Assembly: GCA_950295325.1 (NCBI GenBank)
Contig: OX485808.1
Location: 870,501 to 934,500, forward strand
From: Polytrichum commune
Taxonomy: Eukaryota > Streptophyta > Polytrichopsida > Polytrichales > Polytrichaceae
Length of the DNA: 64,000 nt
Direction of reading: 5' to 3'
Of this stretch, positions 36,774 to 48,462 are shown piece by piece. Both the position numbers and the translations under genes were made by a program. The notes below the pieces were generated by a model, which did not search any database, had not been told where the DNA came from, and saw only the letters and a program-made list of their open reading frames with translations. Positions within the stretch are counted from its first letter, which is position 1. Each line of letters starts with the position of its first letter.

Positions 36774-38207
36774 AGCCCCAAATTCCAAACATTTCATTTG
36801 GTAGACCAAAAAAACAAATCTGCACTTGAATTCTTGAGTTCTAGATGTCCCGCGTTGTTTGGTGAAACACGTGTGAGCCGGTTTAAGGGGTAGGGCAAGG
36901 TAGTGCTAGTATGTCTCATGGGCTGTGGTATAATTAAGGCGCTTAAAAGGTAGATTCATTAAAAGTTTATTGAAATGGTATTTCTCTGACATGGGCCCTT
37001 GCCTTTTCCTACCAGACCACCTCTCTTGCATCTCTCAACGCAAAACCCGTTGGACCATGTCAGTGCATTTATTAGGCCTTAAAAATTATATTTTGGGGAC
37101 CTCGACCTCCATGGTCCCTCTACCATTTTTTCCTTAGTGTAAACCGAAGTTGTCCCGGGAGAACTTCAACAGCCAATCAGCTGCCTTGCAGAGCCCTGGT
37201 CCAACTTCATGGTCCATAGTGTAAACTGCCCCTTACTTTGAAGAAGTAGCCCTCCTCAATTTCCAATCTAGGAGCACTTCATCCACAATCTTTATGTAAA
37301 TAAATAAAAATAAAGATTGTAGAAAAGAAAAGAAAAAATAACGCCCGTACACGGTACCGGCATGGATATGAGCCCGTTATCCAAATACATAACACATTGT
37401 ACTACAACTGATTATCCCAGTTCGTGCGTGTGGTACTAGTTCCCGAAACACACATTGTTTTGTTAAATCTCAAGATTAAGGGCATAGTTTTTTTTTTTTT
37501 TTTTTAAAAAAAAATTGTGGGATACTAAATTCATGGATACATACTCACTTAACATACATTTCAAGATGATTAGTGTGTGATCTAAGGTGTTTGTAGAGTG
37601 CATAATTTGTTATGGTGAGCTCAAAGAGGTTTTTTCTTCCTTTTTCCATTGGCGCCACTCAATCATGAGGCATCTCCTAACTCTAAGAAATTAAAGTGAG
37701 CTTGCATTGAGAGTTTCAGACACTTTGACACTTTAGACTCCCAAAACCCTAAATCTTTTGGTGGCACTAATTTCAAAGCGTAAAAAAAATTAGTGTCACC
37801 TTCACTAATTTCCCACACGCACTATCAGCCCATCCTCACTAAACGGAATAAATAGTGCAATGTTTGGTAACACATTATAGCACTAAAATGTGTATGTATA
37901 GGGTATTGTTTATTGCCTCAAGAGCCATAATAGTGTCCAAAGTTGAGAGTACCTACTTGCCACCAGGGATGCCTTAGGGATTCTCGTATTGGAAATGCAC
38001 AAGGCCATCTCCTTACACCACAAAATGCCCCGATATAGGTTCATTTCCATGGCAAAAAGGGTTTGAGCAACTCCCACAATACTTCTACGTAACCCCGTAA
38101 TTTTTTGCTATATTAAGGCTAGAGCTTCACAAACCTTTTCAATTTCAAGTCCAAAATTGCGAGATTCTCAACATTTGCAATAATTCCATGCGAGCGTCAT
38201 GCTTACT

Positions 38208-38699
38208 AGGGGTACCTTCTCCACGGACCAAGAGCCGTGACCATTCAAATCTAAGAGCCCTTGAAAACCATTTGAAGGCATTGCCATAAGAACTAGAAAT
38301 CCACTTTTGCAGTTGATGGGCCCTCGAGCTTAAAGTAAAGAGAAAGTGGACCACGTTGAGGGATTGCAATACATTTTTTGGGTTTGGGTCCTCATCATGG
38401 CAATATCATATTTTAGAAGCTATTGGCAACTTAATTGATTGGCACGGCCCCTAGATTTGTGTTAGATCCACCTCTATTTGATGGACCAAACCCAATATCT
38501 AGTAGATCATGAATCATTATCCACTTGTTACCATGTAGGATACCATATATAATTTTTCATCTATTCAAAACTCTTTGGACCCTGAAGCCCCCAAGGTGTA
38601 GTGGAAAGTGAACTTGGACCGTCTCTAGCTTCTTGACCAATCACATAATTTATATATCACAAGTCAAGGGCCCTCGAGCTCTAGTATAAAGTGACCCTC
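38208..38699. mobile_element. Degenerate MITE related to 52111-52602
   Basis: Shares several collinear blocks with the element at 52111-52602: CCAAGAGCCGTGA, ATTTGATG, CATGTAGGA, TGTGATGTGAAGCGAACTTGG (here TAGTGGAAAGTGAACTTGG) and GGGCCCTC. Ends and target duplication are too decayed to fix, so the borders are approximate. Confidence 0.55.
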
Positions 38700-39089
38700 A
38701 TACTTTGTTGGGTACGAAAACCATGCTAGTAACATTGAATAATGTTATGCACACAAAGTAACTGTCAACATCGATTAAAAATGAGAGAGTGTAATATGTA
38801 ATAATAATTGATAGGCCCATTGAATACACGTGACCTTTGACATGAGTATTTAATGCAAAAGCATGCCATATGGACGATGAGAAGGTCCCATACTATGCAT
38901 ATGTTAATGGAATCTCTAAGACTTTGTTGTCCATCATTCATGAAACTTTACTAGTTTATTATTAGAAGGCAAACATGTCTAAAAGTGTTAGTCTATTATT
39001 GTTACTATTATAACAATAAAAATGTTGGGCATGATTCTCAACTTGGTGTTGGAAATTGGGCTTTTCTTGAATCCTTGAATGTGATATGA

Positions 39090-39400
39090 AATTTTATCAA
39101 CAACTTGAGGATATTCGCGAGCTTCCACATTGAGGATGCCATGATTTTTCCATGTCAAGATTGTCGGAGCCATAAAATGACCATACAAGTCTCCCACCCC
39201 CCCCCCCCAATCGTGATGATTAATGATTTTATAATGTTTAGCAAGCTTGAAGCATATAGTCCAATCTCATTTAAAGACATGTCATTCCCGTGTTTATTCT
39301 TAGATCCACACCTAGTCACAAATCACTCAAACATGGGTGTCCATATAAAATGAAGATTGAATTGGCCATGTTCAGCTTATGTGTTTCAATCATGTAAGGG
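39090..39400 (+). repeat. Dispersed repeat family B, copy 1
   Basis: Matches 46500-46800 in the same orientation (for example ATAGTCCAATCTCATTTAAAG versus GTAATCCAATCTCTTTCAAA, then CACACCTAG and AACATGGGTGTCC-like blocks). An inverted partial copy is near 41590-41720. Termini are undefined. Confidence 0.6.
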
Positions 39401-41589
39401 ATTCGTGGAAGCCAAGTGTTTGTTTTTTTTTGCGTCATATATCCACCTAATTACCCTCCCCCCAACACACAACAAATCAGTAAACAATAGTATGCAAGAT
39501 TATTCTCAATTGTATCCTCAACTCATACATATTCCTATAAAATAGCAGCTTTCATAAAGACTATAATATTATATAATGTTTGAAAACTATGTGCACAAGC
39601 AAATGAATTCACATTCGATAGCCCAAATCGTGTCACAAAATACCATAAAACACAAGACTAGCCAATGCACCTCCCATTCGTGATTGAGTTTATGAATAGA
39701 ACAAAGTCTAAGTTAACCCATATTTGTAGGATCATAATACATATTTGGGTTACATTGAGGCGTGACAATGCATTCTATCTCTAGAATGCACTAATACCAG
39801 TGCATGATGTGTCACAATGTAACAACTCTAGTGCATTTCAAATGTAAGAACCACGTGTGGGACTCAAATACTTGGGTTTGTGCATTAGCCCAACATGTAA
39901 GTTTTGTACCCTACCTTGGTCCACTATGGAGCATACCTGCCAACAATGGTATCCCCATCATTGGTATATCAAATAAAGGTTATGATGTAAAATTAGGCCC
40001 CCATATGCCAACCATCTAGGCCATACCAATGGTAATCCTCTTAACCCATGCATGGCTACACTATGGATATGATTTAGTGCGGCATTCAATTGATATGCCA
40101 TCTTAATCAAAGTGGTCCACATGACTTGTTAATTGCAACAACAAGTCTTCCATGTCACCTTCTTTGGTTTGTTACCTAGTAAATGCATATTTGTTTGTAC
40201 GGGTAAACAACAAATATTGTGGGCCATAATAAATCAAAATTTGTCTAGTGTACATATATCCTACGTCCATGTAAACTCATCTATGTAGGAGGCGAAATAT
40301 GTATGGAAATGTTTTATTGCACGGACTATTCTATTTGTAGCCATGTTGACTATGAGAACGATGTGATTTTTTTTACTTAGTCTAGATAGTTGTGTACGTG
40401 AGAGTGATTTGACCTTACACCTACAGGGGACTTGCTACTACATTGATTAACCCAATAAGTGTGTATTACTATTCGGAATTACATAGTACTATGACTATTT
40501 AATGAGAATGTAGTGTATTTTACCAAGCTAAGTCATTTATACTCTACAATGTCCTAACAATCTATTGAATGTTTATTGGTAAAGATTGAACTCATGAGTA
40601 AGATGTTATTGCACTTCATAACTCCTAATATTAACACACGCTAATTGGGATAATCCGTGTACTAAAGCCCCTCCTTCCACTATGGATGAATGTTCGTGAA
40701 CAGGTAGAATGTATCTCAAACCAACCACATACTTGTGCATTCAATTACCATTTGCCCATACCATCACCCCTAACTTATTGATGTCATCACCACATTTATT
40801 GCCACATGACACCTTAAGTGAGATTATGGGCCCGGAAATTTCATTCCGATGATGCATAACATTTCTAACCTTGAGTTGCAACCATGAGCTAACAACATGC
40901 AACATGCAACCTCTAACGCGCAACGTGCAAATTCACACAACATAAGGAAAAATACAAAAACACCCTAGCTTGTAGCAAGATACTGGTTAACATTATGGAA
41001 ACATCAGGAAGCCCAAAAATTACAATCATGGCACTCATAATTGCCATGCCAACAACATGTATTGAGTTTTATCCGCTTTCCACACAATGATTGTAGTCTC
41101 GAGGGGGAATGTATGGATGTCTTAAAGCTTTTGATGAAACATTCTCACATCCAAATCCAAATGCTCATCAATTTTGTTCCTCACAATAGTTTCAAAAATG
41201 TCACAGGTGGAGAATGTCCTCTCATCGTCCACTGAACCAAACACAATTACAACGGCTATTCATGTTATCTTGAGAATTTAGATAGCTTTTTGAGCCACAA
41301 GGAGATTAGATCCAAGTTTTTGCCATAACACCGAAAACATGGTTCATGTGAGAACCATGGTGCATGGCCCCCTAAAATTTTGCTCTCGTTATCATTTTGA
41401 TGAAGAATGACTTACAATCAAGTTCATGGGCATTGAGAAGAGTTGGTATCATTTGGTTAAGCCTCTTGGGGTGGATTGTGTCCATGACAATTGTCTTGTG
41501 CACTCCAAAATGCTCTTTGTGAAACGTTCCCATATGAAACGCAAATTGAAAAGAGATTGAAGTACGTGCTCATAATATGATGATCATTC

Positions 41590-41720
41590 TAGGTTCAATA
41601 GTGAATCAACATAATGGGGGGAGGAGACGTATATGACCATTTAATGAGCACAAAAATCTTAACTTTGATAATGAATAAGATATTCATTCAAGCTCCAAAA
41701 TTTACAAGGAAAGCGGCTAC
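41590..41720 (-). repeat. Dispersed repeat family B, inverted partial copy
   Basis: In reverse complement this shows ATGGTCATATACGTCTCC, resembling GGTGATCATATACGTCCCCC at 46607-46626 and the corresponding part near 39170-39200. Partial and diverged. Confidence 0.5.
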
Positions 41721-42642
41721 AACCTTGTTTTTTATTTTGCTATCTATCTCATTATATTTCACATGTTTTATATCCTCACATGTGGGTCACTCTGTAGGAT
41801 TTTTGTGCACCATGTGTGGCAAAGGGATATTTGCTTGGGGCTATTTATTTCTAAGGCATGAATCAAAGGTTTATAATTACTTAATTCTCTTAAAATGACC
41901 TATTTGTTTGCACCCTATTATTACTTATATTTCCCATGCCAATGAAATTTATTATAGTCTACATTCATTTTAAGTAATAAAAAATAACTATATCCATACA
42001 TACCATTGCATACATACTATTGTAAACATGGTTCCATACATAAGCCATTGCAAGAAACTTGTGCTTGGAGATCATGTTTCAAAACACAAAAACACTATTT
42101 GATTGCATAATACAACCCTAGAACAAAAACACTGACTCTCAATTGTTAATGCATCCGAGCTAATAAAGAAATTAATCATGAAGACTACAAATTCAATACC
42201 ACCACCCAACTAGACCTGAAGCATATAGAAGATGAATAATTGCAAATAAATCATTCTAATACATCAAACAAAGCATAACCACATCACATTTGCATACACA
42301 ACCATATATATCACCAGATAAAATATCATACACCATGTGCATTACAAAGTGTGGGTTTATTCATTAAAATAAAAAAATTGTGTGTTAAAAACACAACACC
42401 TACTCCATAGGAGTTTGTGCACAAGCACAAAGAAAATCCTACATGGATATAAGAAAAAATGACATCCTCACAATCTAACAACCTCTTGCGAATTTGGAAT
42501 CCCCTAGCTCCCAATTCTTGCAATGATGCCATGATTCACGAATTGACTTAGTCTTGATAGTGATTCAATTATCTAATAGATTCCCTACCTATAGAGTAAT
42601 CACCACCAAGACTTTTCTATGCCTCATACAAGTATAATTTGG

Positions 42643-42903
42643 TTAGATGCATAATTTTAAATAATATAAAATGTATGAAGAAAGAGACTGTTGGAGCTTG
42701 GAGTGTTGAGCCATACCTTGTACATGAACCTTATACATTTTTCTCTTGGGCACAAACTTTTCTAGCTCCTCTAGTGTGTATACTTCGTTAGTAGCATTGT
42801 AGCTCATGTAGCCAAGATAAATTAGTGCAAACCAATAGTGAGCGCTAGGAGTTTTGGGAAGTGTCCGTTTAGACATCATTTCATAGAAGAAGTTGTCTAC
42901 CAT
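42643..42903 (-). other. Uncharacterised open frame
   Basis: An 86-codon minus-strand frame with protein-like composition (for example YTLEELEKFVPKRKMYKVHV). No family is recognised, and it has no clear splice partners although the sequence upstream also reads open. It could be a gene or transposon fragment. Confidence 0.25.
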
Positions 42904-44023
42904 TCAAAACCCATAACATCCATTGGCTATCGTGCAACAAACGATTGATGAAACACGTTTCATCAAGTTCAACAATAAAAATTCATGTAGTGAACAAACA
43001 CTTCGTGCTATATTCTCCATCAAAAAACCCACATCACATTGTGTAGAGAATCAGACCTCAAACTAGGAGCCTTCACAAAGAGAGAATATCAAACATGAAA
43101 CATTTTATGCCATATATCTAGACTCCAAAGGCTTCTACAAAATGGTTGTGATTGTAGCCTCACATGAAATATTGTAAGATGACACAAAATTCATGTAAAT
43201 TAAATGAGTGCATTGTAACCACAACATTTTTTTTTTCTAGGTTTACAAACATAAATATCCTTCTAACCAAACAATGCAATTGAATAACAAGATACATCCA
43301 ATGTGCAACATGCTTACAAACAAATTAAACTAAACCTAACTCTAGGATCCTAAACTTCAACCCCTATTAGTTCTACTAAAAGTAGTGGCCCGCGTTTTGT
43401 ACCTATCTACTTGACTTATAGTGGGATTGTTTATTTTGAATGAACCCTTACATTATTTGAAATTCCTCTATAATTTGTATTCAAGTGAATTTAATCCTCT
43501 CTATATTATGCCACGCATCGTTTGCAAAAAACACTAAGTGACTCACCCGTGCATGTTCTACAAGAAACGGTCTACAATAATTGGAAAAGACAATCATTTA
43601 AGAGCCATCTACTGCACATGACATTACTCATGCTTTAGGTTATGGTCCCTTTTATATACAAGGAAGGTTGCTAGTTGGTCAAAGAATCTAGAAGTGGAGT
43701 TGTCATGTGTCAATTGCAATTGACACAACGTGTGTACGTGGGGCCTAATACTACCGACTGATAGGCTAGTTCATTGACTTGTTTTTTTAGATAATACAAA
43801 TATGATATTTGGTAATTGTATGAGGGAATTGGCCCAACTACTGATTCACCCTTGTGAAGGATACAAGAATGAGATTGAGTGTAGTTCACTTTGTAAGAGT
43901 GACATAAGAGGTGCATGATTCTCCATAAATATCTGAAATTCCTAGCACTAGGGGTGGAGCACCCTAGTGATAAGTAACTTAATGTTATCCTTGTTTGGAA
44001 TTGTGTAAACCATGAGATACACT

Positions 44024-44345
44024 CTAACCTCCCTAATATCATGCTTGTGGCAACCAAAGTGCACGTGATATTAAGGAGGTTTGTAGTGTTAACATGGATG
44101 CATGACAATAGAGAATTAGTGTAGCATGTGACATTATAGAATAAGACAAAGTCAACATTGTGATGATGACAATGATGACAACGTGATGTGTGCAAGCATG
44201 TGGTTTGAATTCTTTGATGGCTTATTTTATTGTCAAAACTTGTGATATATGGGAGGGACATGTGACAACAAGGAGGGATATTTTATTTGAGCACATCCGT
44301 TCCCTAGGGTTTTGGGATATACGAGAGGGAGTGACATTATGGAGG
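44024..44345 (+). repeat. Dispersed repeat family A, copy 2
   Basis: The partner of 1404-1730, same orientation and about 80% identical by eye. It ends about 420 bp before the tandem array upstream of the membrane-protein gene. Confidence 0.75.
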
Positions 44346-44769
44346 TTTGGGGGTGTTTCTTTAGCAGAGGAACTAATTCGTTGTTCATTCAAATAGAACA
44401 ATATAAATGAAAATCAACAATGACACTGGCATCTTTAGAGAACAGAAACGATGTATAGACCCTCTTCATCACCAATGGGATTCTGCCACCTCATCCGGAA
44501 TACTCCAAAGATTGATTACGCAGATTTCCAAGTTGTTTGTCTGCAAAGCTCCTTGAACAATGTCGGCACGTCTCATCTTCGCTGAACCTTCTCCGCTTTT
44601 CGCATCGCATTCGCTTCTACCGACTTCGTCACATCCATGGCCTTTGTAGGGAACTCTGGCAAGCCTGCTGCTTCATGGGATGTTTGAGTTCGCCTCGCAC
44701 ATTCTACTGCTTCGTTCCTTGAAGAAACCGTGCTGGAGCTTTAGGATTCAATTCAGTTTTATATGCTCT
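44346..44769. other. Intergenic DNA before the tandem array
   Basis: Less AT-rich than the sequence to its left and probably the outer promoter region of the next gene. No specific element was recognised. Confidence 0.35.
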
Positions 44770-45889
44770 GCAGCGTGCGATGATTTTTTTTTGCACATAC
44801 TCAGTCTTGATCTAACGATATTTCTGAGAGCCTGGAAGTGGGAACTTAGCTGGTGCCGTAGCAAAGGTCTTCCAATTTGTGAACGAGGAAGCCAATGTGG
44901 AACTAAGTAGATGTGTCTTGCAAGGGCATCAGATTGATTCACTTTCTTGAATAGCGTTTTTGCACAGTTGCAAGGGCAAAGTTTATGTTGTCTGCAGTTC
45001 CAGGTTACGAGGGAATTTTCGGAGAGGAATGTGAACACACTTATTTTACACTTGGATCACTCGCAAGATTCTGAGAGCTGTAGAAGAGGATTTTTAATTT
45101 GCTGGTGCTGCACTTTAGGTCTTGAATCTGTTTAAGTATGAGACAATAGTTAGTGTGTAAGGAGTTGTGTTGAGAAAGGGCATCATATTGCTTTACTCTC
45201 TTGGATAGAGTTTTTGCATAGTTGCAAGGCTAAATTTAATGTTGTCTGCAGTCCCAGATCATGAGGAATTTTTTCGGAGACGAATGATAACGCGCTTGTT
45301 TCACACTTGGATCACTCGCCGGATTCTGAGAGCTAGAGAAGAGTAGCTTTGCTGGTGTTGAATATGTTTATGTATGAGAGCCGATATGTAAGCAGCTTTG
45401 TCAAGAAATGGCATCAAATTCAGATTCATTCCCTAAAAAATCATTTCGCACATCATTAGCATTGTCAGTTTGATGTGAAATTTGACGGAGAGTGTATTCA
45501 AATTTATTCTACGCTTGGATAACTCGCATGAATTCGAGAGTCTTAGAAGAAGAAGAAGTCGGCTGGTGCAGAAGATTAGGTGTGCCGTCCATGTATGAGA
45601 GAGCCAGTGTGTTGTACAAGTGGATATGGCAAGCAAGGGTATCATAGTGATTCGTTTTCGTTTTCGTTTTCGAAATTTTTTTGCACAACTCAATGGCTTT
45701 GCCAGTTTGATGCTGTCTGCAGTATTGCCTCATGTCAGATTTCTCACAGAGGATTGTGCACACTTTTAGTTTACACTTCGATTATTCACATGATTTTTGA
45801 GAGGCATACAAAAGAGGATCTTATATAGCTGGTGCCACACTTTAGGACTTCCTTTCTTTTTTGAGCGAGCTGCCAGTGTGCAAACAGCT
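44770..45889 (+). repeat. ~235-255-bp tandem array ending at the next gene's start codon
   Basis: About 4.5 degenerate units. The anchor GTCTGCAGT occurs at 44990, 45244 and 45715 (254 bp, then 2 x 235 bp). Other repeated blocks are CACTTGGATCACTCGC, TTCTGAGAGCT, TTTTTGCACA and AAGGGCATCA. The last unit ends in TATGTCAAGAAAGTG, which contains the start codon of the downstream gene; unit 3 has the matching TTTGTCAAGAAATGG. The array therefore occupies the probable leader or promoter. Confidence 0.85.
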
Positions 45890-48462
45890 ATGTCAAGAAA
45901 GTGCGCGACTAAGTTGAGCTTGACAACTCCAGCGGTGCAGTGTCTAGTGACCCTTTCGTTTCATATAGCTTGGTGTACTGCTGCTGCAATGAAAGATGTG
46001 GAGAATATCACCCTCTTGAACCAGCCTGGAGTTGTCGGAATTTGGAGATGGAACGATAAGAATAAATACTACCCGCTCTCCGACTTTCGCAATGAGTCGG
46101 CTCGCAATTACTATGACGTATGGCCAGAAGACATCCACGATAGCTCCTTCCAATTTCCATGTGAAGACAGGAAGTCCAGACTAATGCTGAGCAATTTCAC
46201 CTACGCGATGAATGAAGGTCTGGTAGAATCTCTGCAGTACTATGACCTGGGAATCGTGTATCGATATCGCCCTTATTGGCGTAGACCTACTACGACCTGC
46301 TTCGGTTGCACTGAGAGGCTGGTCGGATTTCCTGTTCTCTATTGCGAGAGTGGCGATCTTAGTGCCCTCTACTTTTCCAGGTATTCATGCTATAAGCTCC
46401 TTGTCAATGCTACTATCACAACACATAAGGTAGGCGGGGCATTAAACAAATACTTTTAGCTCTGCACACACTTCTTGTAGGATATGTAACATGCAATTGG
46501 TGCGAGATAATTAGGAAATTCAAATCGTGTCCGTAGCTATTTTCCTCATAATTTTCAGAGATCATATGAATTTTTATTGTCAAAGTGACGATTCTCTTTC
46601 TTAATAGGTGATCATATACGTCCCCCAATAATGCTGACTATAAAATGGTCAACAAGTTTGGAGCACGTAATCCAATCTCTTTCAAACGCATGTCTTTTTG
46701 ATGTTGTTTCTTAGATTCACACCTAGCCCCACATCACTCTAATATAGGTGTCCGATTAAGACAAGTAACCAAATTAGGCCTGCTTATCTTGTATCATCAC
46801 AATCTACACGCTCCTTCTTGAAAAGAAACATTGAATTGCATCTGTATTTCTGATTCGCTGCAGACATTGGACAATGACTGCCGACGAGTCTTTTATGAAG
46901 TAAGTGCTCTTATTAGATAGCCAATCCTCATCAGTGAAAAGACTTTTGGAGAAAGCAGGTAAGAACTAGATGTCTCAAGGCTGACTGCCGGGTTTTTTTA
47001 CAGGATGTCTACATAAATCTGGACTCCAGAAGCCTCAATCCAATACGTTTCTCATGTATCTACAATATCAAAATTCTTTCGTGAAATTGCTAGGAATCCT
47101 CCTTTGCTCCATTTTGTCCCCTTTTGGGGCTTGTATTGTTAACTTAGAACGTTTGTGCTCAAAAAGAAAGCTACAGATCTTCCACCAACACAAGGAGATT
47201 GATAGGCTACCTTAAGGAAGCCACGCCAAGAAATCCTTGCCGGTTGAGCACCTCCTACCGCTTGCAATGGCAGCTGGTAAGAATGTGAAAATAAGGTTGT
47301 CTATGCCTATTTGATAGAGTACTATCACCTTTTACTAGCTGTGAACAGAACTAATATAACCAACTGATCCGATTGACTTAGCCTAATGAAATAAATTGCA
47401 TGTTTGAATACACATAAAACAAAGGATGCTTTTGTGATGCGTTTGTTGTCCAATGTGAAATACGTCATTTAGTTTGGCTGGCAGGTAGATTGCAGGACTC
47501 TCTTCTGGTCCCCTTCTGGTAGTTTCAGGGTATGGTTGTGGAGACTGGGGTCGAAGAGGTTTTTCTGCTGCAAAATTTGTAGAAGCACATTTGCAGGTAG
47601 ATTGAGCCTAATTAGATTATGGCAGTTGTTGTTGACATGCATGCTTGAGAACTCAGCTGGCCTGTTAACACCTTGGTGTTTTGTTGGATATCTGATCAGG
47701 GCAAAGAAGACATTTGTCCAAGGTCTAGAATTCGGCGCGGTTATGGTGACCATCCTACAGAGTATGTTTGCTGTAATTGGTCTTCTTTTCCCTGTTTATC
47801 TACTCAACCGAGGACGAGGTCCTAAAGTGATAACTGGCATCATTCTCGGTCTTCTGCAACGGTTCGACTGGGGGAAGGCGTTTGTGGAATGGTTGCATCT
47901 CATGGCATTGGCTGTGGCGGGGTACACTCTCATTGAAGGCTATGGCCATAGTGATACCCGCCACTGGCGTGCTTCGGCTATGAACACCCTGGCATACTAC
48001 TATCGCGTGCAGACTGTGTGTGCATTCGTGTCTTCCTTCTTACGCCAGTGCGCAAACATCAGGAGGCTTATTATTATTGTGGGTGGGACGCAAAATCAGG
48101 CCGAAACCTCAAGTGACAAGCACCGTGAAATGCTCGTTGGCCAGGTGGTGGTGTGTGTGGTGATGGTGGAGTATTTGTACGTGACCGACCAAAATTACCT
48201 GGATTTCTTGATCCAAGTCGTGTTTGCTGTGATCGCCGTTGCAGCCACGGTTTCCATGACTATCATCATTTCCGTCGGATGCAAGGCATTACACTACTTG
48301 CTGACACCTCTTTGGCATACATTCGTCGTTTATGGAACGCAAATCCCTCAAGTTCTCATTCATTCATGGCGTAAGGTGAGAATATGGGGTCACCGCAATG
48401 TTGACAGGTATATTTGCTGCTCCAGTAATTGTTTCTCAACCGCAGCCTGGTGGACCAAATAA
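45890..48462 (+). CDS. Unrecognised secreted/multi-pass membrane protein
   Basis: The model has five exons: 45890-46429, 46864-46899, 47004-47080, 47177-47276 and 47485-48462. All introns are GT-AG and phases are consistent (0, 0, 2, 0), giving 576 residues. I do not recognise the family. Residues 1-35 look like a signal peptide or anchor (core VQCLVTLSFHIAWCTAAA). The following ~150 residues are rich in aromatic residues (PGVVGIWRW, YYPLSDFRNES, DVWPEDIHDSS), carry several N-glycosylation sequons (NIT, NES, NFT, NAT) and a CFGC motif, consistent with an extracellular domain. The C-terminal exon has hydrophobic segments near residues 334-357, 383-402, 467-484 and 491-515, suggesting about four membrane spans, and a Cys-rich FFCCKIC (277-283). 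Exon 1 and the last exon are solid; the 36-bp exon 2 and exon 4 rest on splice sites and phase only. Possible roles such as receptor or transporter are not supported by any motif. Confidence 0.75.
46500..46800 (+). repeat. Dispersed repeat family B, copy in intron 1 of membrane-protein gene
   Basis: The partner of 39090-39400, within the 434-bp intron 46430-46863. It makes up most of that intron. Confidence 0.6.

Larger units (their letters stand above)
36100..37232. mobile_element. Non-autonomous PIF/Harbinger element (1133 bp)
   Basis: TTA flanks both ends (36097-36099 and 37233-37235). The left end reads GGGGCGGTTTACACTATGG and the right end, reversed, GGGGCAGTTTACACTATGG; the match continues as ACCATGAAGT. 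Both end regions are homologous to the 3-kb element at 58073-61128, for example GGCATTTTTGAAA-like and GCAAAACCCG(T/C)TGGAC blocks. That makes it an internally deleted relative. A 17-bp perfect subterminal hairpin lies at 36121-36137/36154-36170. A truncated MITE is inside at 36513-36619. Confidence 0.93.
37236..44023. other. Gene-poor region with decayed repeats
   Basis: No confident gene. It contains a T/A homopolymer run near 37489-37515, a poly-C tract near 39197-39209, a degenerate MITE (38208-38699) and two copies of repeat family B (39090-39400 and 41590-41720, inverted). A minus-strand frame at 42643-42903 is listed separately. The rest is AT-rich and unrecognised. Confidence 0.45.

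Noticed and set aside
47536-48462. Reading the membrane-protein C-terminal part as a separate gene
   Set aside because: The same frame extends back to a good acceptor at 47484, and phases fit the four upstream exons; there is no independent ATG at the start of the frame.
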